Assembly: GCA_016874795.1 (NCBI GenBank) | Contig: VGTG01000001.1 | Coordinates: 86,735-150,734, forward strand | DNA: 64,000 nt | From: Deltaproteobacteria bacterium | GTDB lineage: Bacteria; Desulfobacterota; Binatia; UBA12015 | Direction of reading: 5' to 3' | In this document: in pieces, positions 32,964 through 41,773 of the stretch | Layout: each line of letters opens with the position of its first letter | Position numbering within the stretch: the first letter of the stretch is position 1 | The notes under the pieces: generated by a model | Databases searched by the model: none | The model's input: the letters and a program-made list of their open reading frames with translations, nothing else | What the model was told of the DNA's origin: nothing | Made by a program: the position numbers and the translations under genes

Positions 32964-34364
32964 TCAGCTCGCGCCGACCCAGTTCCCGTGGAACCCGTAG
33001 GGCACGCGGTGCGGCAGTCGTACCCGGGCGACCGGCTCGCCGGTGAAGTCGCGCGCGTCGACGACGAGGAAGTCGCTCGCGTTCCGCTCGTGGTCGTAGG
33101 CGAGGTAGAGCACCCAGCCGTCGTCCTCCGCCGAATCGTCGCGACGCGGCACGAAGACCGGCTCGCCGCAGCCGTTCCCCTTCCCGTGCGGACGGACCTC
33201 GGTGCGGCTGCCGCGCTCGAGGTCGATCTTCACGACGGAGGTGAACTCGGGCAGGAGCGAATCGTTGCCCTCCGGCCCCGTCGCCGCGAAGTAGCCGAAG
33301 CGATGCCGACGGCCGACGAGGCGCTCGTCGACGCGCGGGAACTCGCCGCCGTGGTCGTCGAGCGGCTCGGAGCGGACGCTGCCCTTCGCCGGATCGAGGC
33401 GCCAGCGGTGCAGGTGCGCGATCTGCTTGTCGTGCGACGAGGGATCGCGCGCGGCATTCGGGTTCATGAAGAGGAGCTCTTCGTAGCGGTGCACGTCGAG
33501 GACGACATCGTCGCCGTCGTCATACGCGTTCATCGGATGGAAGACGTAGCAGGGATCGGTCTCGAGCCAGCGCACGTCGGCGCTCCGCCCGCGCCGCGGC
33601 ATGATCCCGATGCGCGTGCCGCGCTCCGGCTCCCAGGAGAAGATCGAGCCCTTGGAGAGCGCCTTCTCCAAGTCGAAGACGATCGGGCAGAGGAGGAAGA
33701 CGACGTGCTTCTCCGTCACCGCGAAGTCGTGGATCATCGACGGCCACGCGAGATCGATCGGCTCCGCGTGCACGATCGCTCCGCTGCGATCGACGACGTA
33801 GTACTGCAGGTACGGCGGGAACGGCGAGTAGCCGAAGAACAGCATCTCCCCATTCTGCGCATCGAGCTTCGGGTGCGCGGTCATCGACCCGGCGAGCTTG
33901 CCCGCGAAGTCGTAGAGGCCGCGCGTCTCGAGCGTCCTGTGGTCGAGCTCGGTCGGCAGCGAGCTCTCGACGAGCGCCAGAAGCCGCTTCGCGTGCGACA
34001 CGATGTTCGTGTTGCCCGTCACCTTGAAGCGCGGCGCCTCGGTCGCCTCGAACTCGAGGAGGCCCGGATAGAGTGCGTGTCCCGCGGCGCGCTCCTCTTG
34101 CAGGCCTTCGCTCGCGACCCATCGGTTCCGGTAGTGCGCGCGGCCGTCCTCGACGTGGATCGCGTGCACCATCCCGTCGCCGTCGAACCAGTGGTAGCGG
34201 CCGATCGGCTCGAAGGCCTGGTTCGGTCCGTTTCGATAGTACGTGCCGCGCAGCTCCCGCGGCAGCTGGCCTTCCACCTCGAGATCGGGAGCTTCGCCCT
34301 CCATGCGCCAGGGTGCGAAGTTGCCGCGCAGGAACGGGTTCACCTCGGACTCACGTGCCGCCAT
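32964..34364 (-). CDS. Carotenoid cleavage oxygenase (RPE65/CCD family)
   Basis: A 466-aa seven-bladed propeller enzyme. The four iron-binding His are visible as His164 (SMTAHPKLD), His212 (SMIHDFAV), His276 (YVFHPMNAY) and His459 (YGFHGNW). The N-terminus GTYYRNGPNQAF and HWFDGDGMVHA are family signatures. It cleaves double bonds of carotenoids, apocarotenoids or stilbene-like aryl alkenes with O2. The TetR-type gene directly upstream overlaps its start by 14 nt, so expression is coupled to that regulator and probably induced by its ligand. Confidence 0.93.
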   Translation of the reverse strand: MAARESEVNPFLRGNFAPWRMEGEAPDLEVEGQLPRELRGTYYRNGPNQAFEPIGRYHWFDGDGMVHAIHVEDGRAHYRNRWVASEGLQEERAAGHALYPGLLEFEATEAPRFKVTGNTNIVSHAKRLLALVESSLPTELDHRTLETRGLYDFAGKLAGSMTAHPKLDAQNGEMLFFGYSPFPPYLQYYVVDRSGAIVHAEPIDLAWPSMIHDFAVTEKHVVFLLCPIVFDLEKALSKGSIFSWEPERGTRIGIMPRRGRSADVRWLETDPCYVFHPMNAYDDGDDVVLDVHRYEELLFMNPNAARDPSSHDKQIAHLHRWRLDPAKGSVRSEPLDDHGGEFPRVDERLVGRRHRFGYFAATGPEGNDSLLPEFTSVVKIDLERGSRTEVRPHGKGNGCGEPVFVPRRDDSAEDDGWVLYLAYDHERNASDFLVVDARDFTGEPVARVRLPHRVPYGFHGNWVGAS

Positions 34365-35010
34365 GACGTTCTCCCTTCGTCTTTCGCTGCATTGGCTTCT
34401 GCTGCTTGACCTTCTTCGACTTCGCGCTGGGCCGCGTGAGCTGTGAGAGGATCGCGTCGCGCGCGAGCGCGATCGCCGGCGCCTCGCGCGTCCAGAACCC
34501 GGAGATCAGGAGCGAGGTGACGCCGTGCACGGACGACCAGAACGCGGCCGTCGCGTCCTCGACCGGCGCGAGGAGCCGACCGGCGTCGTCGATCGCGCGC
34601 ACCATGCGGCGCAAGCGATCGTAGGATGCGAGACCCGCGGGCGTCGGCCGCCCGTGCGGGCGCTGGAACATCAACCGGTAGTGGACCGCGTGCGTGGCGC
34701 CGTACTCGACGTACCGGTCGAAGCCGAAGCGCAGGCGCTCGACCGGATCGACGGGCGGCGTGCGACCCTCGAAGGCGCGGTCGAACGCGGCGAAGCAGTC
34801 GTCGACGACGCGGTCGACGAGCGCCGCCTTGTCGCCGAAGTGGTGGTAGATCGTCGGCGGCGTCACGCCGGCGAGGACGCAGATCTCGCGGATCGAGAGC
34901 CCGTCTTCGCCGCGGCTCGCGAGCAGCTCCTCGGCGGCGTCGAGGATCGCTCGACGCGTCGCCTCGGAGCCTGCGGCGCGTGGACCGGGTGTCGGCGACG
35001 GGGCTCCCAT
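34351..35010 (-). CDS. TetR-family transcriptional regulator
   Basis: A 219-aa protein. The N-terminal HTH is ATRRAILDAAEELLASRGEDGLSIREICVLAGVTPPTIYHHFGDKAALVDRVV. The C-terminal domain (about 75-195) is the ligand/dimer part, and the tail is Lys-rich (SKKVKQQKPMQRKTKGE). It is the first gene of a two-gene unit with the carotenoid oxygenase and probably represses it. The promoter has a perfect 19-bp dyad over the -10 region (35017-35035), which fits autorepression. With the -10 ending only 7 nt before the ATG, the transcript may be leaderless. Confidence 0.9.
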   Translation of the reverse strand: MGAPSPTPGPRAAGSEATRRAILDAAEELLASRGEDGLSIREICVLAGVTPPTIYHHFGDKAALVDRVVDDCFAAFDRAFEGRTPPVDPVERLRFGFDRYVEYGATHAVHYRLMFQRPHGRPTPAGLASYDRLRRMVRAIDDAGRLLAPVEDATAAFWSSVHGVTSLLISGFWTREAPAIALARDAILSQLTRPSAKSKKVKQQKPMQRKTKGERHGGT

Positions 35011-35016
35011 GGCCGG

Positions 35017-35046
35017 TCTATATCGCCGATATAGAACCTATGTCAA
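35017..35046 (-). promoter_or_regulatory. Promoter and TetR operator for tetR-carotenoid oxygenase unit
   Basis: On the minus strand TTGACA (35041-35046), an 18-nt spacer and TATAGA (35017-35022) form a near-consensus sigma-70 promoter. The perfect dyad TCTATATCG-C-CGATATAGA (35017-35035) covers the -10 and the spacer. The ATG is at 35010, about where transcription would begin. Confidence 0.8.
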
Positions 35047-35110
35047 CTGCCAGCCGGAGCCCTGCCATTACTGCATGTTTGGGTATAACGTCGCTATTCC
35101 TTCGATCGGG

Positions 35111-37015
35111 TCAGCGGGTCGGGTAGAGGTCCGGCAGCACCGGCGGCGCCATCCCGGCCGACTCGCCTTCCGCAGCGCGTGCGGCGGAGCGGAGCTCGCG
35201 CCAGAACGAGTCGCCGTCGAAGCCCGACGATTGCGGCGCGTAGAGGCAGCGCTCGAGCGCGGTCGCCTGCGCAGCGAAGCCTGCATGTCCGAGCCGGCGC
35301 GCGATCGCCGCCGGGCTCGCGGGAGCCGTCGCACCGAAGCTCGCGCGCGCCCAGCGCAGCAACGCATCACGTACGGCCGCCGCGTCGTTCGTCTTGCAGG
35401 CACGCTGCACGTCGTCGAGGAGATCACGGCTTCGGGCCGGAGCGCTCCCTCCGACGGAGCCGCTCGCCGAGGGCATCGCGCGGCGGCGCAGGACGAGCCA
35501 GACCGTCCCGCTCGCAAGGCCGGCGCTCGCGAGCACCACGACGGCGAGCCACCAAAGCGGGACTTGATCCGCATCCGGAGCGGGAGGCGTGGCCGGAGCG
35601 ACTTCGGAAGCCTGCGCCGTCTTCGCGTGCGGCTCCGCGGCCGGAGCCTGCACCGCGGGAGCCTGGTGCTTCGCCGAAGCCGACCCAGAAGCAGGAGCCG
35701 GAGCGGGCGCCGCCTGCTGCACGGTCGAGCCCGGCACGCCCTTCACCTCGATCGTGCGCGCGGGAAGCGTCGCCTTCCGCGCCGTCTTCGCCTCGACGTC
35801 CCACCAGGTCACTTCGATCGCGGGGAGGACGAAGCTTCCCGCGCGCTCCGGCACGAGCGCCACGGTCTTCTGCTTGACGGAGACGACGCCGTCGTCGGTC
35901 GGAACGCTGTCCTGCTTCGCGCCCTCGTCGTACTGCCGGATGCCGTCGACCTGCGGGAGCGCGACGTCGGGAAGCTGCTCCGCGGAAGCGCCTAGCGCGC
36001 GCAGCTCGACCGTGCGACGCACGGCCTCGCCCACCTCGAACGTCGGGTTCGACGGCTCGAGCGTTTCGAGCAGCGCCACGTGCTTCGCGGGAAGGAACCA
36101 GCTCTCGGCGGCACCGTCCGGGCGCGCCTGCACGTCGAGGGAGATCGGGTTCGAGCGGACGCGCACCTCGCGGCCGCGGTTGATCATCCGGTCGAAGATC
36201 CCTGAGGGGAACCCCTGTCCGAAGCCGGCGAACGGGTCGCCGCCGAAGAACGGATCGTCGGCGAAGAAGTCGTCGAACGGCGAGCGTCCGGCGCGTCCGC
36301 GCCGCCCCGCGTCCGGATCCGCGACGCGCGCCTCGAGCACGACGGGCGGGATCACGATCGCACCGCTCGTCTGCGGCGCGATCGCGTACTCGCGCTCGTG
36401 CACCCGGTACGGCCGGCCGTGGACCACTTCCTCGTACGTGCGGCCTTCGCCGATCGGCGTGACGCGCGCGTTCTCGGCCTGCGGCTCGGTGAGCGCACCT
36501 TCGCGGATGCCGACGCCGTCGTAGACCTTGACGGTGTAGCGCACCTCGCCCTGCACGTACGGCGCGTTCTGGTCGACCGAGCTCTCGACGAAGAGATCGG
36601 GCGCATCGCTCCGGCTCGGCGGCGGACCCGCTTCGGCGACCTTCAGCGTGAGCGGCTCGCTCGAAGAGGAGCCTGCCGCGATCGCGGGAACGACGATCTC
36701 GCCGGTGCGCTTGGGAAGAAGCGTCACGATCCAGTCGAGGCTCGCCTCGCGGCGCCCGTTCACGATCGAGACCTGCTGGCTCTGCTGCGTGCCGAGGATC
36801 TCGAAGTCCTTCTGCAGAGGCGAGAGATCGGGCGTCTCGAGATTTCCATCGAGCTGCGAGCGCAGCACGAGCTGCACCGGCTCGCCCTCGCGCACGACGG
36901 TGTGGCCGAGACGCGCTTCGAGCGAAGCGGAAGCGCGCGCGGGCACGACGGAAGCCCCCAGTGTGAGTGCGAGTGCCGCGGCGACGGCGAAGAAGCGGTT
37001 CCGGTTCACCACCAT
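35111..37015 (-). CDS. batD: BatD-like membrane protein
   Basis: Encodes 634 aa from the ATG at 37015. The signal peptide (FFAVAAALALTLGASVVPARA) is followed by SLEARLGHTVVREGEPVQLVLRSQ, the BatD opening strand, then oxygen-tolerance-family domains (GTQQSQQVSIVNGRREASLDW, TVKVYDGVGIREG). A Gly/Phe/Asp-rich loop (FDDFFADDPFFGGDPFAGFG) sits mid-protein. A single membrane helix WWLAVVVLASAGLASGTVWLVL and a cytoplasmic tail end it. A long Ala/Pro linker (AAPAPAPASG) precedes the helix. BatD is the last gene of the bat operon and overlaps the BatB/C gene by 10 nt. Bat proteins act in envelope stress and aerotolerance with MoxR. Confidence 0.85.
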   Translation of the reverse strand: MVVNRNRFFAVAAALALTLGASVVPARASASLEARLGHTVVREGEPVQLVLRSQLDGNLETPDLSPLQKDFEILGTQQSQQVSIVNGRREASLDWIVTLLPKRTGEIVVPAIAAGSSSSEPLTLKVAEAGPPPSRSDAPDLFVESSVDQNAPYVQGEVRYTVKVYDGVGIREGALTEPQAENARVTPIGEGRTYEEVVHGRPYRVHEREYAIAPQTSGAIVIPPVVLEARVADPDAGRRGRAGRSPFDDFFADDPFFGGDPFAGFGQGFPSGIFDRMINRGREVRVRSNPISLDVQARPDGAAESWFLPAKHVALLETLEPSNPTFEVGEAVRRTVELRALGASAEQLPDVALPQVDGIRQYDEGAKQDSVPTDDGVVSVKQKTVALVPERAGSFVLPAIEVTWWDVEAKTARKATLPARTIEVKGVPGSTVQQAAPAPAPASGSASAKHQAPAVQAPAAEPHAKTAQASEVAPATPPAPDADQVPLWWLAVVVLASAGLASGTVWLVLRRRAMPSASGSVGGSAPARSRDLLDDVQRACKTNDAAAVRDALLRWARASFGATAPASPAAIARRLGHAGFAAQATALERCLYAPQSSGFDGDSFWRELRSAARAAEGESAGMAPPVLPDLYPTR

Positions 37016-39075
37016 GGGTCCATTCCTCCTTGCGAGAGCCGGGCGCCGTAGCGCTTCTCGGCGTACTTCCGGTGGATCTTGGCGCGGAGCAGGCCCGCGG
37101 GGTCGTCGGGGACCTGCCGCAGGCGCTGCTCGTGCGCCTGCTCTTCCTCGGTCATCGGGCGCTGGTCGGCGCTCGCGAGCGCAGTGCCGTGCGGCTTCTC
37201 CTCGCTCGGCTCCTTCGCGGGCTCTTGCAGCGCTTGCTCGACCTGCTGCTGCAGATCGTCCTCGGGCTTCGTCTCGGGGCTCTGCCGAGCCTGCGCGGCC
37301 TTCGCCGGATCGGGCTCCTCGGCGCCGTTCTTCTTCTCGTTCGGGTCGCCGGTCGTGTCGGCCGCCGCCTTCTGATCCTGCTTCGGCTCGTCGTTCTTCG
37401 GCTCGTTGCCAGCGCTCACGGACTGCTGCTGCTCTTCCGGCTGCGCGGATTGCGGCTCCGCGCCGGCGTTCTGCGGCTGCTTCTCGTCCTGGTCGCTTTC
37501 GTTCTTCTCGTTCGGCTCTGCGCTCTGCGAATCCTGCGCGCTCGCCTGCTGCGAGTCTTCGCCGTCCGACTTCTGCTCCTGGCCCTGCGAGCCCTGGCTC
37601 TGCTGCTGCTGTTGCTGCTGGTCCTGCCCGCCGCCCTGGTCCTGCTGATTCTGATTCTGCTGCCGTTGCTGGTTCTGCTGCTGCTTCTGCTGCTCGAGGA
37701 GCTTCGCCACGAGGTCGCGATTGAAGCGCGCGTCCTCGTCGTTCGGCGCTTTCGCGAGCGTCTCGTCGTACGCTTTCAGAGCGTCCTCGTAGCGGCCGGC
37801 TCGCGCGAGCGAGTTGCCGAGGTTGTAGGTGTTCTCCGTCCCTTCGAGCGCGCCGTACGCCTCGATCGCCTGCTCGTACTGCCCGCCCTCGTAGTGCGCG
37901 GCCGCGCGCCAGTCGGGCTTCTCGAAGAGCTCGGCCGCGGCAGTCGCGTCGCCGGCCTGGAGCGCTTCCGCGCCCTGCTGGTCGCGCGTCCTCCAGAGGT
38001 CGTCCCACGTCGAGGCGTCGGAGTCGCGCGGCGTCGCCGCGAGCACCGCAAACGTCAGCACCAGGAGCCAGCCGCGACGGAACGCGAACGGGGCGAGGAG
38101 AAGGGGAAGGAAGAGCAGGTAGACACCCGCGTCCTTCCAGATCTCGACGTCCGCCCCGTCGACGCTCGCAGTTCCGCTCGCGTCGCTCTCGCTGCCGAGT
38201 GAGATCGGCTCCGCGAGGAGCGCGTCGATGTCGGCGCCGTCCGCGCGAACGAGCGCGAAGCGTCCCTGTCCGGCCGTCGCGACCGCTTCGAGCTCGGCGC
38301 GCGGAAGCGTCGCCGTGATCGTCTTGCCGCTCGCGTCACGGGCGAGCCCGCCGCGCGGATCGCGCATCGGCGCGCCCGCTTCGGTTCCGACGCCGAGCAC
38401 GGACACGCGGCGACCTGCCGCAACGGCGGCCGAAGCGGCGGCACGCGCCGCTTCCGGGTCTTCGCCCGCGGAGTCCGCGAGGACGAGGATCCGTCCACCC
38501 GGAACGCCTGCTTGCTCGAGCAGCGCCGCCGACTGCTCGATCGCACGATCGAGGCGGCTGCCGCGGCCCGGCATCAGGTCGCTCGTGAGCGTCGGAAGGA
38601 TCTCCGAGAGGACGCGTCCGTCGTCCGTCAACGGCGCCGCGACGAAGGGCTCGTCCGTGTAGACGACGAGGCCGATCTGCCCGCCCGCGTTCCGCGCGAG
38701 CACGTCCTGGATCTCGTAGCGTGCGCGTGCGAGCCGCGAGGGCGTCACGTCGTCGACGTCCATCGAGAGGGACATGTCGAGCGCGACCACGGTCGGCTCG
38801 ATCGTCTTCGTCGTCGGCTGCGGGACGCGCTCCCAGCTCGGACCCGCCATCGCGAGCGTCGCGGCGACGAGTCCGGTCGCGAGAAGCGCGTGCGGCCAGC
38901 GCTGCGCGCCGCTCTCTCCCGGGATCATCAGGTGGCGAAGAAGGTGCGCGTCGACCGCGCGCCGCCAACCGCTCGCGAGCGTGCCGGAGCGGAACGCGCT
39001 CCACACGAGGATCGCGACCGGCACGAGTGCCAAGAGCCACGCCGGCCGTTCGAAGTGGAAGTCGTTCGGGATCAT
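37006..39075 (-). CDS. batB: BatB-BatC fusion: membrane VWA domain protein with TPR and Gln-rich C-terminal part
   Basis: Encodes 689 aa from the ATG at 39075. The N-terminal half is BatB: two membrane helices (LLALVPVAILVWSA, ALLATGLVAATLAMAG), a VWA domain with MIDAS VVALDMSLSMD (Asp100, Ser102, Ser104), and a helix VYLLFLPLLLAPFAF after it. The second half is BatC-like: a TPR segment (QQGAEALQAGDATAAAELFE ... NTYNLGNSLARAGRYEDALKAYDETL) followed by about 200 residues very rich in Gln, Asn, Glu and Ser. In many genomes batB and batC are separate genes. Start overlaps the BatA stop (ATGA), and the 3' end overlaps batD. Confidence 0.87.
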   Translation of the reverse strand: MIPNDFHFERPAWLLALVPVAILVWSAFRSGTLASGWRRAVDAHLLRHLMIPGESGAQRWPHALLATGLVAATLAMAGPSWERVPQPTTKTIEPTVVALDMSLSMDVDDVTPSRLARARYEIQDVLARNAGGQIGLVVYTDEPFVAAPLTDDGRVLSEILPTLTSDLMPGRGSRLDRAIEQSAALLEQAGVPGGRILVLADSAGEDPEAARAAASAAVAAGRRVSVLGVGTEAGAPMRDPRGGLARDASGKTITATLPRAELEAVATAGQGRFALVRADGADIDALLAEPISLGSESDASGTASVDGADVEIWKDAGVYLLFLPLLLAPFAFRRGWLLVLTFAVLAATPRDSDASTWDDLWRTRDQQGAEALQAGDATAAAELFEKPDWRAAAHYEGGQYEQAIEAYGALEGTENTYNLGNSLARAGRYEDALKAYDETLAKAPNDEDARFNRDLVAKLLEQQKQQQNQQRQQNQNQQDQGGGQDQQQQQQQSQGSQGQEQKSDGEDSQQASAQDSQSAEPNEKNESDQDEKQPQNAGAEPQSAQPEEQQQSVSAGNEPKNDEPKQDQKAAADTTGDPNEKKNGAEEPDPAKAAQARQSPETKPEDDLQQQVEQALQEPAKEPSEEKPHGTALASADQRPMTEEEQAHEQRLRQVPDDPAGLLRAKIHRKYAEKRYGARLSQGGMDPWW

Positions 39076-40109
39076 CCCACCACCTCCGTGATCTCGGCGC
39101 CGGATCGCGCGCTCGCGAGAGCGCTCCAGGGACGCGCCTCCGCGAAGCCGAGCCCGAGGCTCAGCGCGAGGGCCATGCCGAGGGGCCACTGGAAGAGCTC
39201 CTTCGTCGGCCGCACGTAGAGCGGCTCGGCGATGCTGGGCTCGAGCTCGTCGATCTCGCGGTAGACGTTCGCGAGGCCTTCGACGTTCTTCGCGCGGAAG
39301 TACTCGCCGCCCGTGAGGTCGGCGATCCCGGCGAGGGTGCGCTCGTCGAGGTCCGCGGACGGATTGACGATGCGGCTTCCGAAGAGCCCCGGCACGGCGA
39401 TCTGATCCGCGCCGACGCCGATCGTGTAGATGCGGATGCCTTCCGCCGCGGCGAGCTTTGCGGCCTCCATCGGATCGAGCGCACCGGCGTTGCTCGCGCC
39501 GTCCGTCAAGAGGACGAGCACGCGGCTCTCCGCCGGACGATCGCGAAGTCGCTTCGTCGCGATGCCGATCGCGTCGCCGATCGCGGTCTCCTCGCCGGCG
39601 AGGCCGATCTCGGCGTCGTCGAGGAACGTGCGCACGGTCGGTCGATCGAAGGTCAGCGGCGACTGCAGATACGCGCGCGTGCCGAACAGCACGAGGCCGA
39701 CGCGGTCGCCCTCGCGACGTCCGATGAAGTCGTTCGCGACCGCCTTGACGACGGTGAGCCGATCCGCGGCCTGTCCGCCGACGGTGAAGTCCTCGCGCGC
39801 CATGCTGCCGGAGATGTCGACCGCGAGCATCAGGTCGCGGCCTTCCGCGGGAAGTGCGACCGGCTCGCCGACCCACGTCGGACGTGCCGCCGCCACGACC
39901 AGGGCCAACCAAGCGACGGTCATGGCGGCGAGCACGCCCGTCCGCCCGCGCGCGGCGGTGGTATGTGCACCGCGCAGCGAGGCGACGGAGTCGAAGAAGG
40001 GGATGCGGAGAGCACCCGCGCGGCGCTCGGGCGCCGCCGGTGCGAGCCGGCGGACGATCCACGGAAGCGGAGCGAGTGCGAAAGCCCAGGGCCAAGCGAC
40101 CTCGATCAT
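39072..40109 (-). CDS. batA: BatA-like VWA domain membrane protein
   Basis: Encodes 345 aa from the ATG at 40109. It starts with a membrane segment (WPWAFALAPLPWIVRRLAP) and a second one (GVLAAMTVAWLALVVAAARP). The VWA domain has MIDAS LAVDISGSMARED (Asp98, Ser100, Ser102), then VLLTDGASNAG and TGGEYFRAKNVEGLANVYREID. A C-terminal helix (WPLGMALALSLGLGF) anchors it. The order BatA then BatB, with ATGA overlap on both sides, matches the aerotolerance operon. It likely acts with the MoxR ATPase as a metal-dependent adaptor at the membrane. Confidence 0.9.
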   Translation of the reverse strand: MIEVAWPWAFALAPLPWIVRRLAPAAPERRAGALRIPFFDSVASLRGAHTTAARGRTGVLAAMTVAWLALVVAAARPTWVGEPVALPAEGRDLMLAVDISGSMAREDFTVGGQAADRLTVVKAVANDFIGRREGDRVGLVLFGTRAYLQSPLTFDRPTVRTFLDDAEIGLAGEETAIGDAIGIATKRLRDRPAESRVLVLLTDGASNAGALDPMEAAKLAAAEGIRIYTIGVGADQIAVPGLFGSRIVNPSADLDERTLAGIADLTGGEYFRAKNVEGLANVYREIDELEPSIAEPLYVRPTKELFQWPLGMALALSLGLGFAEARPWSALASARSGAEITEVVG

Positions 40110-40753
40110 GAATTCCACCGGATCCAGTCGCGCGCGGCCGCGACGACGCCGTTTCGCTCGACGGTCTTCCCGCCGAGAGCGAAGGCCGCCGAGCCCGGCG
40201 GCGTGTAGGGAGCGAGCGCCAAGAGGCGGCCCGTTTCGTCGCCGAACGCGGCACGCCGGCGGCGAAGACGAATGCGCGAGCCGCTCGGGCTCGAGGGGCC
40301 GTTCTCGCAGAGGAAGCGCTGCCAGTCCGCGCCGTGCAGGCTCGCGACGCGCGTCTGCCCGAACCGGCGTAGCGCGACACGGCGGAGAAGAGCGGACGTC
40401 GCGACGGCGAGACCCTGCAGGTCCGTCGACTCGCGCGACAGCCGATCGAGCTCGCGCAGCGCGTGGTGCGCGAGGCTCGCGCGACGTGCGCGTCGCCAGA
40501 CGAGTGCGACGACGATCGTCGCGAGCACGAGAGCGCCGGCGCCCCACCAACCCGGTGCCGGCGGCCAAGCGCCGACCGCGTCGGGAAGGTGCAGGCCGCG
40601 GAGCTGCGCGAGCGGGTCCGGGGCGGTCGCTCCGGTCGCAGCGAGCGAGTTCGCCGATGGTGCATTTGCGGGAGCCGCAAGCGCGTTCGCGGCAGGCGCG
40701 GGAGCGGGCGCCGCGCGTGTCGTCGGCAGCACGTTCGAGTCGGGCGTGCTCAT
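40106..40753 (-). CDS. DUF4381-type membrane protein of bat operon
   Basis: Encodes 215 aa from the ATG at 40753; the track start adds 24 residues from the previous gene's frame. It has an Ala/Pro-rich N-terminus, one membrane helix (WWGAGALVLATIVVALVWRRARR), and a cytoplasmic helical domain containing LRELDRLSRESTDLQGLAVATSALLRRVALRRFG and GADWQRFLCEN. DUF4381 proteins are regularly encoded between a DUF58 gene and VWA genes in MoxR operons. Their biochemical role is not known. Overlaps of 4 nt on both sides show tight operon structure. Confidence 0.8.
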   Translation of the reverse strand: MSTPDSNVLPTTRAAPAPAPAANALAAPANAPSANSLAATGATAPDPLAQLRGLHLPDAVGAWPPAPGWWGAGALVLATIVVALVWRRARRASLAHHALRELDRLSRESTDLQGLAVATSALLRRVALRRFGQTRVASLHGADWQRFLCENGPSSPSGSRIRLRRRRAAFGDETGRLLALAPYTPPGSAAFALGGKTVERNGVVAAARDWIRWNS

Positions 40754-41748
40754 GCGCGACCTCCGCCGTTGCGGGCGCCGCGGAACGCGCGCGCGAAGCG
40801 ATCCGCGCGCAGCACCTCCTGGCACTCCTGCCCGGTCTGCAGCGGGAGGAGCGCGATCCCGCGCCGCGCGCAGAGCCCTTCGAGACGTGCGCGGCGCTCC
40901 GCGAAGCGCGCCGCATACTCGCGGCGCCAGGCCGCGTGCTCGGTCGGAAGGCGCATCACGCGCTCCCCGTCGCTCACGCGATAGTCGCCGCCGCTCGGTG
41001 CTTCGGCCTCGAGCGCGTCGTGGATCAACAAGCAGCCGACGTCGCAGCGCATCGCGAGCCGGCCGATCTCGCGCTCGGCGGCTTCGTCGAGGTCGTCGAA
41101 GTCGCTCAGCAGGAAGACGAGCGTGCCGGGCCGCGCCACGCGCGCGAGCCGTGCGACGCCTTCGTGTAGGGGGGTGGCGGCGCCGGTGGTGACTTGGGGG
41201 GGCCCACCGGCGCCGCCAGTGGCGGTCGCGTCGCTCACCCGGCGGAGGAGCGTGAGCAGACGACCGCGACTGCGATGCGGGGCGAGCTCGATGTGGCCGG
41301 AGCTCGCGAGGACGATTCCACCGACGCGATCTCCCGCGTCGCGCGCGGCCCAGGCGAGGGTCGCGGCGGCGCGAGCGGCGAGCACGGACTTGAAGCAGTC
41401 ACGCGTGCCGAAGCGCATCGGCGGACGAAGATCGATCAGGAGAAGGACCGGCCGCTCGCGCTCCTCGTGGAAGAGCTTCGAGTGCACGCGGCCCGTGCGC
41501 GCGGTGACGCGCCAGTCGATCGTGCGGACGTCGTCGCCGGGCTGGTACGCGCGCGACTCCGCGAACTCCATCCCGCGGCCCTGGAAGACCGAGTCGTAGG
41601 AGCCGGAGTGCAGCGTGCGCACGCGGCCGGTCGGCGCCATTCCGGCGCCGAGGGGCGAGCGCTGCCGGACGAGCTCGTCCAGGCTCGCGACGATGCCGTA
41701 GTCGGCGCTGCGCGCGTCGTCTGCAGACCCGTGGCGTGGATTCGACAT
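40750..41748 (-). CDS. DUF58 domain protein of MoxR/bat operon
   Basis: A 332-aa cytoplasmic protein with the DUF58 core GMEFAESRAYQPGDDVRTIDWRVTARTGRVHSKLFHEERERPVLLLIDL followed by a VWA-like fold (FLLSDFDDLD, MRCDVGCLLIHD). DUF58 proteins pair with MoxR ATPases and are thought to be targets or adaptors. A Gly/Thr-rich insertion (ATGGAGGPPQVTTGAATP) at about residues 180-200 is unusual and encoded next to a run of seven Gs (about 41206). It follows moxR by 25 nt. Confidence 0.9.
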   Translation of the reverse strand: MSNPRHGSADDARSADYGIVASLDELVRQRSPLGAGMAPTGRVRTLHSGSYDSVFQGRGMEFAESRAYQPGDDVRTIDWRVTARTGRVHSKLFHEERERPVLLLIDLRPPMRFGTRDCFKSVLAARAAATLAWAARDAGDRVGGIVLASSGHIELAPHRSRGRLLTLLRRVSDATATGGAGGPPQVTTGAATPLHEGVARLARVARPGTLVFLLSDFDDLDEAAEREIGRLAMRCDVGCLLIHDALEAEAPSGGDYRVSDGERVMRLPTEHAAWRREYAARFAERRARLEGLCARRGIALLPLQTGQECQEVLRADRFARAFRGARNGGGRA

Positions 41749-41773
41749 GGTTCCCGACCTCCGCTGCTCTCGC

